Source of the DNA: an uncultured Verrucomicrobiota bacterium
Lineage (GTDB): Bacteria; Verrucomicrobiota; Verrucomicrobiia; Limisphaerales; UBA1412
Assembly: GCA_944389455.1 (NCBI GenBank)
Contig: CALXMK010000012.1
Coordinates: 29,285 to 93,284, forward strand
Direction of reading: 5' to 3'
Length of the DNA stretch: 64,000 nt
Below the pieces are notes generated by a model. That model saw only the letters and a list, made by a program, of their open reading frames with translations, was not told where the DNA came from and searched no databases. The translations under genes were made by a program, and so were the position numbers. The stretch's first letter is position 1. Every line of letters starts with the position of its first letter. Shown one piece after another: positions 42,474-51,988 of this stretch.

Positions 42474-44102
42474 TTGGGTAGAAGGTTATTTTTTTCTCAT
42501 ATATATTTTATTAAAGGAGGGTTCTGGCTTGGAATTTTAACAGTGATTTCTCTGCTATTTACGGCTTGTTCTTCAGAACCCCGGGCAGATTTGAGGATAG
42601 TCAATGGACCTGATCCGGAATCTTTAGATCCTGCCATTGTGACAGGACAACCTGATATCCGTGCTGCTGCAGGGCTTTTTGCTGGATTAACTTCTCCTGA
42701 TCCTAAGACAGGGCGAGCAATTCCTTGTTTAGCAGAGAAATGGGATATTTCAGAGGATGGAAAAGTCTATACTTTTTATTTAAGAAAAGGTATTCGATGG
42801 AGTACAGGTCAACCGATTGTTGCTTCTGATTTTGTTTATTCTTGGGAGCGTTTTTTAAGACCGGCTACAGGATCGAGATATGCTAATTTACTTTTCCCAA
42901 TGGTGAACGCAGAGGAGTTTAATAGCGGCAAAATTACAGATGTTTCACTGTTAGGAATGAAGGCATTGGATGAATCTACTTTCCGAGTGGAATTGAAAGT
43001 ACCTGTTGCGTATTTTTTGGATCTGTGTGCAACAGTAATGCTGGCGGTAGTTCCACCGGAGGCTATTGAAGCGGATCCTAGCCAATGGATTCGAAAAGAT
43101 CCTCTTCCGGTGAGCGGTGCGTATTGTTTGGAGAGATGGCATTTGAATGATCGAATTCGCTTGAAAAAAAATCCTTATTATTGGAATGCAGTGGAGACTC
43201 AAAGTGAAGTAATAGATTTACTTTCTACGGCAGCCAGTGTGACAGCAATGAATTTGTATTGTCAGGGTGAGGTTGATATTTTACTTGATAAGGAGTTAAT
43301 CCCAAGTGATTTGCTGGAATTGATGATTCAGCGTCCTGATGTTCATACTTTTGATTATTTAGGAACATATTTTGTGAGGATAAATGTGTCAAAACCTCCT
43401 CTGAATAATTCTCTTGTGCGCAGAGCTCTTTCTTTGGCAGTGGATCGCTCTCTTTTGGTAGAAAGAATTGCTCGTTCAGGAGGAATCCCAACAAGTTGTT
43501 TGATTCCACCACAATGTGCAAATTATCTTCCACTACAGGAGGAAAAATTTAATCCGGAGGAGGCTCAGAGACTTTTGGCAGAGGCGGGATATCCTGGGGG
43601 GGAAGGGTTTCCTGAGATAGTTTATCTTTTTAACGCGGCGGCGGGAGGAGCTGCTAAGACTCATCAAAAGGTGGCTATTGAACTGCAGAGGATGTGGGAA
43701 GATAATTTAAATATTCGAGTGGATTTGCGCCAAAGTGAGTGGAAGGTGCTTCTTTCCATGATGAATAATTTAGAATATGATTTGTGCCGTTCCAGCTGGG
43801 TGGCGGATTATAATGATCCCACAACGTTTTTAAATATTTTCGAAAGAAATAATGGCAATAATCGCACTGGATGGGAAAATGCAGAGTATGAACAAATTTT
43901 GGCAGAGGCAGAGATGGAGGCAGATTTGAAGAAACGAGCATTGCTATTGAATCGTGCGGAGACTATTTTGGTGAGGGAGGAGCAGCCGATTATTCCATTA
44001 TATTTTTATAAAGGGGTTTTTTGCTATGATGCGAATCATATTAAGGGGCTTTGGCCTAATCCAGTGGATTTGCATCCATTGAGTGCAATTAGTAAAAAAT
44101 AA
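42474..44102 (+). CDS. Oligopeptide-binding lipoprotein (OppA/DppA family)
   Basis: A 542-residue solute-binding protein of ABC family 5. It has a lipobox (LLFTAC, near residue 32), the opening NGPDPESLDPAIVTGQPDIRAA, and the family signatures KWDISEDGKVYTFYLRKGIRWSTG, VYSWERFLRP, and IYLFNAA-type MxxEIxxx close to the C-terminus. A TTG at 42474 is the only start that gives a full signal peptide, since a stop lies at 42456; no good ribosome site precedes it. No permease or ATPase follows; instead bioB begins 5 bases after the stop, so it is an orphan binding protein in the biotin operon. Confidence 0.9.
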   Translation: MGRRLFFSHIYFIKGGFWLGILTVISLLFTACSSEPRADLRIVNGPDPESLDPAIVTGQPDIRAAAGLFAGLTSPDPKTGRAIPCLAEKWDISEDGKVYTFYLRKGIRWSTGQPIVASDFVYSWERFLRPATGSRYANLLFPMVNAEEFNSGKITDVSLLGMKALDESTFRVELKVPVAYFLDLCATVMLAVVPPEAIEADPSQWIRKDPLPVSGAYCLERWHLNDRIRLKKNPYYWNAVETQSEVIDLLSTAASVTAMNLYCQGEVDILLDKELIPSDLLELMIQRPDVHTFDYLGTYFVRINVSKPPLNNSLVRRALSLAVDRSLLVERIARSGGIPTSCLIPPQCANYLPLQEEKFNPEEAQRLLAEAGYPGGEGFPEIVYLFNAAAGGAAKTHQKVAIELQRMWEDNLNIRVDLRQSEWKVLLSMMNNLEYDLCRSSWVADYNDPTTFLNIFERNNGNNRTGWENAEYEQILAEAEMEADLKKRALLLNRAETILVREEQPIIPLYFYKGVFCYDANHIKGLWPNPVDLHPLSAISKK

Positions 44103-44107
44103 TTTTT

Positions 44108-45076
44108 ATGCATTATCAAATTAAAGAGAAAGTTTTACGGGGAGAGTGTTTATCCAAAGCGGATATTCTTTCTTTGTTGAATGAAAAGTTAGAAGATCTT
44201 ATTGAATCGGCGGATGAGATTCGGAAGTTTTTTTGTGGAAATAAGTTTGATTTATGCTGTATTATTAATGCTAAGAGCGGAAGATGTTTCGAAAATTGTA
44301 AATATTGTGCGCAGTCAATTCATTATCCTACTCAGATTTTAGAATATCCATTATTAGATGAAGAGGAGATTGTCAAACATGCTTTGTATAATTATGAGCA
44401 TGGAGTGAATCGTTTTTCATTGGTTACGTCTGGTCGTTGTTTAACAAAGGATGAGTTTGAGAGGGTATGCAATGTTTGTGCAAGAATTCGTGAAAAGTGC
44501 GATATTCAGCTTTGCGCATCACTGGGATTACTCTCTTACCAGGAATTTTTACGCTTAAAAGAAGCAGGGGTAACTCGTTATCATAATAATTTAGAGACTT
44601 CTCGTCGTTTTTTCCCTTTCATTTGTACTACACATACCTATGACGATAAAATTTGTACTATCCAAGCTGCAGTGAAGGCAGGTTTGGATGTTTGTTCAGG
44701 AGGGATTATCGGCTTAGGAGAGACTATGGAGGATAGAATTGATATGGCTTTGGAATTAAGGAGGCTGGGGATTTTTTCAGTTCCAGTGAATGTGTTGGTT
44801 CCTATTCCGGGAACACCGCTGGAGTCCTTGCCGATCTTAGATGTGGATACGGTTTGTAGAACGCTGGCTCTGTTTCGGTTTATTCTTCCTAAAGCGGCTA
44901 TTCGTATGGCAGGAGGACGAGGAAAAATGCTTGATAAGGGCCGTCTGGCTTTTAAGTCAGGTGCAAATGCAGCAATTACTGGGGGAATGTTGACAACAAG
45001 TGGGATTGATGTGGAAGAGGATAAAAGAATTTTAGCGGCGCTAGGGTATGTAAGTCAAAATAAGTCTATAGAGTAA
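44108..45076 (+). CDS. bioB: Biotin synthase
   Basis: A 322-residue radical SAM enzyme that inserts sulfur into dethiobiotin. The [4Fe-4S]/SAM motif is C60-x3-C64-x2-C67 (SGRCFENCKYCAQS). Further conserved segments are YHNNLETSRRFFP, the SGGIIGLGE stretch and the [2Fe-2S] ligand region MAGGRGKML. The gene starts 5 bases after the OppA-like gene and 15 bases before bioD. Confidence 0.96.
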   Translation: MHYQIKEKVLRGECLSKADILSLLNEKLEDLIESADEIRKFFCGNKFDLCCIINAKSGRCFENCKYCAQSIHYPTQILEYPLLDEEEIVKHALYNYEHGVNRFSLVTSGRCLTKDEFERVCNVCARIREKCDIQLCASLGLLSYQEFLRLKEAGVTRYHNNLETSRRFFPFICTTHTYDDKICTIQAAVKAGLDVCSGGIIGLGETMEDRIDMALELRRLGIFSVPVNVLVPIPGTPLESLPILDVDTVCRTLALFRFILPKAAIRMAGGRGKMLDKGRLAFKSGANAAITGGMLTTSGIDVEEDKRILAALGYVSQNKSIE

Positions 45077-45091
45077 TTTTATAATAAGAAT

Positions 45092-45784
45092 ATGTGTAAG
45101 GGCATTTTTATTACAGCGACTGGTACGGATGTTGGTAAGACTTATATTTCTGCATTGTTATTATCAAAGTTAAGGAATAGTGGAATTAATGCGGGGTATT
45201 ATAAACCGGTTTTAAGCGGTGCAGAGTATGTGAATGGAGAATTGATTCCTGGAGATGCTGCATATGTTTGCCAAAAAGGAGGATTGCCTGTGGAGCCGAT
45301 GAATCTGGTTTCATATATTTATCAGGAACCTCTTTCGCCTCATTTGGCAGCACAAAGAGCGGGTGATAGGATCGATCTGGCAAAGATTGAGTCTGATTTT
45401 ATTCGAATATATCAGCAGTATGATTATTTAATTGTAGAGGGGTGCGGAGGAATTGTTTGTCCTTTGAGATATGATGAAGAGAAAATTTTACTCAAGGACC
45501 TTATTCTAAAACTAAATATGGATATCCTCATTGTTTCTGAAGCTAAATTGGGATCAATTAATGATGCAGCTCTAACAGCATATTATGCAGCTCAGCAGAG
45601 AATTCATGTTTCTGGGATTATTTTAAATCGTTATAAGCCAAGATCTTTTATGGAGAAAGATAATCAAAATATGATAGCTTCTATGACGGGGGTTCCGATC
45701 ACGGCATGTGTGGAGGAGGGGGCACAGGAGCTTGAATGTGAGATTGAGAGTTTGCTAAAGTGTTTTAAGACGATAGAGTTATGA
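45092..45784 (+). CDS. bioD: ATP-dependent dethiobiotin synthetase
   Basis: BioD closes the ureido ring of biotin from 7,8-diaminopelargonate with CO2 and ATP. The P-loop GTDVGKT is at residues 11-17, followed by YYKPVLSG, VEGCGGIVCPLR and GIILNRYK. The 230-residue length is standard. Its last four bases overlap the start of bioA (ATGA), so the two are translationally coupled. Confidence 0.95.
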   Translation: MCKGIFITATGTDVGKTYISALLLSKLRNSGINAGYYKPVLSGAEYVNGELIPGDAAYVCQKGGLPVEPMNLVSYIYQEPLSPHLAAQRAGDRIDLAKIESDFIRIYQQYDYLIVEGCGGIVCPLRYDEEKILLKDLILKLNMDILIVSEAKLGSINDAALTAYYAAQQRIHVSGIILNRYKPRSFMEKDNQNMIASMTGVPITACVEEGAQELECEIESLLKCFKTIEL

Positions 45785-47142
45785 ATTTTGCGGAAAGAGA
45801 TTTAAGATATATTTGGCATCCTTGTTCTCAGATGAAAGATTATGAGGATTTCAAGCCGATTGTTATAGATCACGGCAAGGGAATGTATCTTTATGATGTA
45901 GAGGGTAATGAGTATATGGATGTTATTAGTTCCTGGTGGTGTAATTTGCTGGGACATTGCCATCCTAGAATAAATGCGGCGCTCAAAAAACAGATTGATT
46001 TATTGGAGCATGTGATTTTTGCAAATTTTTCACATAGACCAGCTATCGAACTGTGTGAACGGTTGGCTCCACTTTTACCAAAGGGATTAGAGAAATTTTT
46101 CTTTGCAGATAATGGTTCTGCGGCTATTGAGGTTGCCCTAAAGATGAATTTTCAATATCATTGTCAGCAGGGAGAACCTCAGCGAAAGAAATTTATGGCT
46201 CTCACCGATGCTTATCATGGAGAGACTTTAGGTGCATTATCGGTGGGAGCAGTGGATTTATATTCTAAAGTTTATAAGCCTCTTTTATTAGATGTGATTC
46301 GTCCGGAAGGACCAGATTGTTACCGGTGTAAATTTGGAAAAACATTTGGAAAATGCTCCGCAGAATGTTTTTCTGCGGTAGAAAAGGCTTTGGCAGAGCA
46401 TGGAAAAGAGACTGCGGCTTTTATTGTGGAACCTCTGGTTCAGGCAGCTGCTGGAATGAAGATTTATCCCCCTTTGTATTTAAAGAAACTGAGTGAGAGT
46501 TGTACAAAGTATGGGGTACATCTCATTTTAGATGAGATAGCGACTGGCTATGGACGAACGGGAAAAATGTTTGCCTGTGAGTATGCGAGTATTTCACCGG
46601 ATATGATGTGTATTTCCAAGGGATTGACCGGTGGTTATATGCCTATGGCAATCACAGTGACAACAGAGAAGATTTATAATGCGTTTTATTCCGATTATAG
46701 GGAAGGAAAGGCTTTTATGCATAGCCATACCTATTGCGGCAATCCATTGGCATGCAGCGCGGCTTTGGAGGTTTTAAAGATATTAGAAGAGGAGAAAATT
46801 TTAGAGAAAGCTAGGGATAAAGCAGAGTTCTTTTCAAATCTGGTTGCTGAGACTTTTGATAAACATCCTCATGTGGGGGGGCATCGTTTTATTGGATTGA
46901 TCAACGCGGTGGAGTTGGTAAAAGATAAGGAGAACAAGATTCCTTATGACTTTAGATTACGGCTGGGTTATCAAGTCTATCGGGAGGCTGTTAAAAAAGG
47001 GATTTTACTTAGGCCTATGGGAGATGTGCTTTATTTTAATCCTCCGCTTATTATTGAGCCAGAGCAGATGAAAAGAGCTGTTGAGGTATGTCGAGAGTGT
47101 ATTGATATTGTTCTGGAGAGGAATAAGGAGTTTATTCTGTAA
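45781..47142 (+). CDS. bioA: Adenosylmethionine-8-amino-7-oxononanoate aminotransferase
   Basis: A 453-residue class III PLP aminotransferase that makes 7,8-diaminopelargonate, using SAM as amino donor. Typical features are SSWWCNLLGHCHP (substrate-binding Trp pair), the LILDEIATGYGRTG segment and the PLP lysine at residue 280 (CISKGLTGG). It overlaps bioD by 4 bases. bioF, which supplies its substrate, is not in the window. Confidence 0.96.
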   Translation: MNFAERDLRYIWHPCSQMKDYEDFKPIVIDHGKGMYLYDVEGNEYMDVISSWWCNLLGHCHPRINAALKKQIDLLEHVIFANFSHRPAIELCERLAPLLPKGLEKFFFADNGSAAIEVALKMNFQYHCQQGEPQRKKFMALTDAYHGETLGALSVGAVDLYSKVYKPLLLDVIRPEGPDCYRCKFGKTFGKCSAECFSAVEKALAEHGKETAAFIVEPLVQAAAGMKIYPPLYLKKLSESCTKYGVHLILDEIATGYGRTGKMFACEYASISPDMMCISKGLTGGYMPMAITVTTEKIYNAFYSDYREGKAFMHSHTYCGNPLACSAALEVLKILEEEKILEKARDKAEFFSNLVAETFDKHPHVGGHRFIGLINAVELVKDKENKIPYDFRLRLGYQVYREAVKKGILLRPMGDVLYFNPPLIIEPEQMKRAVEVCRECIDIVLERNKEFIL

Positions 47143-47226
47143 TGTTTGATTGCCAAAAGAATTAAATCTATTTAGTATTAGTTCAGTTGGATTGACCTGT
47201 TTATTATTAAACGGAAGAATATTGTT

Positions 47227-48444
47227 ATGGAAATTGTTACGATTTATCAGAAATATTGCCTAAAGATTGTTCAGAAAAAGTGTGGCCCACATCTTTTTAT
47301 TACCGCTTATTTTTATGAAGCTTCGGTAAATTTAATTGCAGCTTTGCCGTTTTTATATCAGGAACTGAATCAGATTTTACGTAAAGAAAATGCGGTTGTG
47401 GTGTTGGAGAGATGGTTTGGCTCGGATAAAGAGTTGGATTTGGGAATTAGGGAGTTGCAGCCTGTTGATGATAAGACTCAGTTGCGCAACGCAGTAACTC
47501 CAATCAATGGAAATCCATGCTATGCCACAAAGGATTCTCCTTGTACAGGTTTTGCCGGAATGCAGATTGAGGCTGTTGTCCCTTCTGCGGGAGTTTCAGT
47601 GCCTGAGTTTATTTTTGATGAACAAGGATGTGTTGCTGGGCGTCAATGGAAAGAGGGTAAAGCTCGTTTTATTATTTTACAGAATTTATGGGACAGTGAT
47701 CTCAGCCATAGCAGAACGGAGCAGACAGCTGTTACACTGCGGCTAGCTGAGCAACTTCTGAAGAATGAATCAATGACATATCAAGATGTAGCCAGAACAT
47801 GGATTTACTTGGATGATATTTTAAGTTGGTATGATTCCTTTAATGAGGTGCGCAATGCTTTTTATCGAGAAATAGGCATCATGCCAGCATGGGAAAATAC
47901 ATCGGTAACGCCGGCTTCAGAGTGTTATTTGCCTGCCAGTACGGGAATTCGGGGGCGTAGTCTTAGTCAGGCAGCTTGTACGATTGATTTGATAGCCTCA
48001 CAAATTCCGGACGATTCAGGTTTTAGAGTTCAGCGTTTGACCAATCGAAAGCAGAAAGATGCGTTCCGTTATGGAGCGGCATTTGCACGAGCTTCTGTGA
48101 TAGAAAATGATGAGTATGCAGAGGTGCAGATTTCCGGAACAGCCGCGATAAATGAAAAGGGAGATTCGATCTTACTTAGAGATGTGGAAGCACAAATACG
48201 TTATACTTTGGATACGATTGAGACATTGATTGAGGAGGCCGGATTCAAATTAACAGATATTTGCACTTCTACCGCATTCATTAAACATGAAGAGGATTTA
48301 CCCCTGTTTTTGGATATTTTAAAAGAGAAAGGTTTGGAGAATCTTCCAGTAGTTATCTGCAAAGCGGATGTTTGCCGTGATAATTTGTTGTTTGAGTTGG
48401 ATGGGATAGCCGGCAGGAATAAAATTAAAACAGAGAAATTATAA
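47227..48444 (+). CDS. Chorismatase/RidA-fold (YjgF-like) protein
   Basis: A 405-residue protein with two YjgF/RidA-like halves. The first (around residues 170-250) has VARTWIYLDDILSWYDSFN and the conserved PASTGIRGR; the second (about 280-395) ends VVICKADVCRDNLLFELDG. The ARTWxYL, PAxTGI and C-x6-E (CRDNLLFE) pattern resembles chorismatases such as FkbO/Hyg5/XanB2, which cleave chorismate to dihydroxy-cyclohexadienoate or hydroxybenzoate. Family membership is inferred by eye. The N-terminal 150 residues are less conserved. It starts 84 bases after bioA, so cotranscription with the biotin genes is possible. Confidence 0.72.
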   Translation: MEIVTIYQKYCLKIVQKKCGPHLFITAYFYEASVNLIAALPFLYQELNQILRKENAVVVLERWFGSDKELDLGIRELQPVDDKTQLRNAVTPINGNPCYATKDSPCTGFAGMQIEAVVPSAGVSVPEFIFDEQGCVAGRQWKEGKARFIILQNLWDSDLSHSRTEQTAVTLRLAEQLLKNESMTYQDVARTWIYLDDILSWYDSFNEVRNAFYREIGIMPAWENTSVTPASECYLPASTGIRGRSLSQAACTIDLIASQIPDDSGFRVQRLTNRKQKDAFRYGAAFARASVIENDEYAEVQISGTAAINEKGDSILLRDVEAQIRYTLDTIETLIEEAGFKLTDICTSTAFIKHEEDLPLFLDILKEKGLENLPVVICKADVCRDNLLFELDGIAGRNKIKTEKL

Positions 48445-48564
48445 TGAAAAACTGTAATATCCTTATTCCAAATATATTAAAAGGGTTTTTGTCTAAAATA
48501 GCAGAACGAATTAAAAAATAATCTTTACAATTATATATCTTATTGGTTAAATGAGGGCGGTGTT

Positions 48565-49002
48565 ATGATACGTGCTGTTAAAACGTTACCTTTGATTGTC
48601 GCATTAGGCGGAGTAGTGCTTTTTGCAGGATGTGAAGGTCCTGCAACCAAGATGGGACGTGGTATTTCCAATACAGGAGAGATTCTGCGTTGGGGAGAAT
48701 TGCGTTATGAGATGGAGCAAGGTGCTATCTGGGATGGACGTAGTGGAGTAACCAAAGGCTTTTTAAAAGGATTTTGCCGCTCGTTGGCTAGAACGGGAGT
48801 TGGAGTTGCTGAGATTGTAACAAGTCCGTTTGGTCCATATGATAAGGGAATTATGTATCCAGCATATCCTCGCTATCCGGATAATTATACTCCTACGCCG
48901 ATGGCTGATACTTTGTGGGATCCGAGTACATCAATTGGTTTTGGGCCTGCGGGCGATGTTGCACCGTTTATTCCTGGTAGTCGTTTTACAGTTTTTGAAT
49001 AA
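48565..49002 (+). CDS. TIGR04073-type exosortase-system-associated protein
   Basis: A 145-residue small exported protein, possibly lipoprotein (LFAGC in a short signal, residues 1-23). The body has the pattern RGISNTGEILRWGELRYEME, then GFLKGFCRSLARTGVGVAEIVTSPFGPY, and a tyrosine/proline-rich C-terminal part; this agrees with what I recall of the TIGR04073 family, found with exosortase systems of Verrucomicrobia and Lentisphaerae. No exosortase or PEP-CTERM tail is in the window. Function unknown. It precedes ispE by 70 bases. Confidence 0.75.
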   Translation: MIRAVKTLPLIVALGGVVLFAGCEGPATKMGRGISNTGEILRWGELRYEMEQGAIWDGRSGVTKGFLKGFCRSLARTGVGVAEIVTSPFGPYDKGIMYPAYPRYPDNYTPTPMADTLWDPSTSIGFGPAGDVAPFIPGSRFTVFE

Positions 49003-49072
49003 AAAGAGATTTCTCTTTTGATTTGCCGTTCAAACTTGACTTTTTGGTTAAGGTGGACGGTTTTACTTTTTT

Positions 49073-49942
49073 ATGGCGGTCTATCAATCTCCATGTAAAG
49101 TTAATTTTATTCTAAATATTCTGGGGCGGAGAGAGGATGGTTTTCATGATTTGGAGACACTTTTCTTTCCGGTTCCTCTCTATGACAGAATTGAGATTAA
49201 TTTAAAAGAGAAGGATTTCGGCTTCAGTTGTAATTCAGATAAGATTCCTAACGGATCTGATAATCTGGTCTATCGGGCGGCTGCCTGTTTTTTTCAACAA
49301 AGCCAAATTAAACCTCAAGGACATATAAGATTGATTAAAAATTTGCCTTCTGAAGCTGGGATAGGGGGTGGAAGTGCGAATGCAGCCATTACTCTCAAAG
49401 CTTTGAATCAGGAATTTGGCTGTCCGTTAGGACAGTCTAGTCTTTTGAAAATAGCGGCGCAGCTTGGTTCCGATGTTCCGTTTTTCTTATTAGACCATCC
49501 CGCGATCGGTTATGGGCGCGGAGAAAAATTGGAAGAGTTACCTCACTTTCGTTCTCTTGAGGGAATATGGATTGTTTTGATTAAACCTGATTTTGGGGTT
49601 TCCACTGGCTGGGCTTATAAAGCGCTAGCTCAGTATCCAGAGCATTTGAACGGTATAAGTGGCCGGGCTAAGCAGCTTGCAGATATTCTTAGCAAAGGAA
49701 CTTTGCAGCAAGCTAGAGATCTTTTTTATAATTCGCTAGAGGCACCTGTCTTTGAAAAGTATCCTATTCTGGCGAAATATCAGGAGTTTCTCCTTTCTTT
49801 GGGAGCAGAAGTCGTATTGATGTCGGGTAGCGGTTCAACGACTTTTGCTCTTATTAGTGATGTTTCAATTATGAAAACTCTGCCTATTCGTTTTAGAGGA
49901 GAATTTGGCGGGAATATCTGGATAGAATCTGTCCAGCTTTAG
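49073..49942 (+). CDS. ispE: 4-diphosphocytidyl-2-C-methyl-D-erythritol kinase
   Basis: IspE is the fourth enzyme of the MEP (non-mevalonate) isoprenoid pathway. The GHMP-kinase ATP motif PSEAGIGGGSANAA spans residues 92-105; other pieces are the opening SPCKVNFILNILGRREDG, LGSDVPFFL and MSGSGSTTFAL. At 289 residues the length is usual. A weak hairpin followed by a T-rich stretch lies directly before its start codon. Confidence 0.95.
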   Translation: MAVYQSPCKVNFILNILGRREDGFHDLETLFFPVPLYDRIEINLKEKDFGFSCNSDKIPNGSDNLVYRAAACFFQQSQIKPQGHIRLIKNLPSEAGIGGGSANAAITLKALNQEFGCPLGQSSLLKIAAQLGSDVPFFLLDHPAIGYGRGEKLEELPHFRSLEGIWIVLIKPDFGVSTGWAYKALAQYPEHLNGISGRAKQLADILSKGTLQQARDLFYNSLEAPVFEKYPILAKYQEFLLSLGAEVVLMSGSGSTTFALISDVSIMKTLPIRFRGEFGGNIWIESVQL

Positions 49943-50009
49943 CTGAGAAAATTAATGATTGTAATAGCTTATACCTCGTTGCTCAGAGAGGTAAAGTAAA
50001 ATAGATTTT

Positions 50010-50819
50010 ATGTCAAATGGTTATCACATAGTTGTGTGTGGAAGTTTAGTACCGGATCCTCTTCAAACACTGGAACCGGTTACCACACCGAATGGCCCCT
50101 CGTTAAAAAATGAGATGATGCTTCCAGCAGCTTTGGATCCTTGGGCCGGACATGCGCTTTATGAAGCCGCTAATTTAGCAAAGCAGAACACAGAGACCAA
50201 AGTTTGGTTGGTAAGTCTTGGAGCTAAGCCCAAGCTTCAGCAATTGATGATGAGTATTGCCCAGAAAGCGGCTTTTGGTTTTGTTCCTGTAGATGGCAGC
50301 GCAAGTGGTTTCCTCAGCGCTTATGATTGTGCGACAGCTCTTTCTAATGCGATCAAATCAATTCCGGGATTAGATATGCAGCGTTTACTCCTTTTTGGAG
50401 GATGGGAGTCGGCTTCTCGCGGAGCGGGAATCACTCTTCAATTAGTCGGAGAAACGTTGGGAATTACTGATCAATTTATGGGTGTAGATTCTATACAACC
50501 TAATTCCGATGGCTCTTTTACCGTTTTAGAACGTGTAGAGGGGGCCATGCATCAGGAGAGTCTCTGTGCTGGTGCTCCAGCAGTATTAGGTTGGGCTACA
50601 GGTAATTTGCCGGAGCCTGTAAATAATCCTCAGGTAGGAATGATTAATATGAGGACGATTATGCCGGCTTTGCAAAAGGCTGCTAAGGCTAATATTTCTT
50701 TGGACGGAGTAGAATATGCTTCTGTAAACCTACCTAAACAGTTAAGAGATACTCGAGTTGTGAAAGATATGCCTGTGGAAGAGATTGCGCAGGAGATCGT
50801 CAATTGGATAAAGCAATAA
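50010..50819 (+). CDS. etfB: Electron transfer flavoprotein, beta subunit
   Basis: A 269-residue ETF beta subunit, with the usual core: DPWAGHALYEAANLA, AYDCATALSNAI, GWESASRGAGITLQLVGETLG and VLERVEGAMHQESL. ETF shuttles electrons between dehydrogenases and quinone or ferredoxin, and in anaerobes takes part in flavin-based electron bifurcation. The matching alpha subunit follows 18 bases later. No acyl-CoA dehydrogenase is nearby, so the electron donor is unknown. Confidence 0.88.
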   Translation: MSNGYHIVVCGSLVPDPLQTLEPVTTPNGPSLKNEMMLPAALDPWAGHALYEAANLAKQNTETKVWLVSLGAKPKLQQLMMSIAQKAAFGFVPVDGSASGFLSAYDCATALSNAIKSIPGLDMQRLLLFGGWESASRGAGITLQLVGETLGITDQFMGVDSIQPNSDGSFTVLERVEGAMHQESLCAGAPAVLGWATGNLPEPVNNPQVGMINMRTIMPALQKAAKANISLDGVEYASVNLPKQLRDTRVVKDMPVEEIAQEIVNWIKQ

Positions 50820-50837
50820 TCTATTCGACCTGAGAAA

Positions 50838-51866
50838 ATGGAAAAAATATTATTACTTAATTTTGTAAATAATCAGTCTTCAGATGAAAAACTGCTTTGT
50901 GAAGCAGTGGCAGCAGCTTCGAATTTGGCCTCGGAATTAGGATGTATTTGGGAAATAGGATTGGTTGGTCAATCTGTCCAGAATGCGGCTAATTGGGTAA
51001 GTATGGCTGGCGCAGCTAAAATATATGGAGTGGAAGGAGATGATTATGCTTCTTCACGTTATTCAAGTGATTTATTTGCGGCCGAAGCAATTGCAAAAAA
51101 AGCGAATGCTACACTTATTTTAGCGATGGGGATTACCCGCGCAAGAAGAATTTTACCAGCTTTGTCTATGCGTTTGCAGGGACGTGCTGATACTCATATT
51201 ACAGCAATCCAAGCAGTGGAGGGTAAAGTTCAGCTTTCACGATGGTTCTATCGTCAGCGCATGGAGGCAGCTTTTTCCCGTTCCCAGAGACCTTGGGTCA
51301 TAGGATTGGAACCAGGCAGTTTTCAAGGTAAAGCTTTTCAGGCCGGAACGGCTGTTGTTGAATTGTTGACGCTGGAGTTGCCGGATTTGCTGAAACGGAC
51401 CCAAGTTTTAGGGACTAAATCTCCTGCAGGAACAACTCAAACTATTCGTCCGGACGCTAAATTGCTTTTCGTGGCAGGTGCCGGTTGGACTAAAAAGCAG
51501 TCTGATGGACAAACTCATGTGAAAGAGGCTGAACGACTCATCTTGGAGTTTCTTGATAAGACTCAGTCTTCATTGGGAAGCACCAAATCTCTGGTAGATC
51601 AATCGGGCGAAGGAAATGAAGTGCTCGGTTTTATGACGCATCTTAATCAGGTGGGGCAGACAGGGAGTACTCCACGGCATCCTAAGGGATTAGCAACTTG
51701 CTGTCATGGAGAGGAACCTCATGTGGTAGGATGGCGTTTTATTAATGAGCGCAGAGCAATTAATACAGATCCTAATTGTGGATGGGCCCGCGGGAAGGCT
51801 GATGTTTTGTATGTAGCGGATGCATTCTCAGTTATGGGAAAAGTTAATGAGTTGCTTTCTCGGTAG
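50838..51866 (+). CDS. etfA: Electron transfer flavoprotein, alpha subunit (divergent)
   Basis: A 342-residue ETF alpha subunit. The N-terminal domain is typical, and the C-terminal FAD domain keeps the order LNQVGQTGSTPRHPKG, then FINERRAINTDPNCGW and ADVLYVADAF, but several usual residues (the SRA-VD-GW and ISGAIQH segments) are altered; here the corresponding text is KSLVDQSGEGN and CCHGEEPHVVGW. It is clearly an ETF alpha, though divergent. It is in the same run as etfB and a ferredoxin. Confidence 0.85.
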   Translation: MEKILLLNFVNNQSSDEKLLCEAVAAASNLASELGCIWEIGLVGQSVQNAANWVSMAGAAKIYGVEGDDYASSRYSSDLFAAEAIAKKANATLILAMGITRARRILPALSMRLQGRADTHITAIQAVEGKVQLSRWFYRQRMEAAFSRSQRPWVIGLEPGSFQGKAFQAGTAVVELLTLELPDLLKRTQVLGTKSPAGTTQTIRPDAKLLFVAGAGWTKKQSDGQTHVKEAERLILEFLDKTQSSLGSTKSLVDQSGEGNEVLGFMTHLNQVGQTGSTPRHPKGLATCCHGEEPHVVGWRFINERRAINTDPNCGWARGKADVLYVADAFSVMGKVNELLSR

Positions 51867-51988
51867 AGTTTGATAGGGATTGATAAATTCATTTTTTATT
51901 TTATATTTTATTTTGATTAAGTTACTATTCCTTTGCTAGCTTTGATTCCGAGGAGAATCAAGCAGAGTTAATCAGAAGGAAATTAACT

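Noticed and set aside
47227..48444. Simple RidA deaminase (about 130 residues)
   Set aside because: The protein is three times longer and has two RidA-like halves with chorismatase-like motifs.
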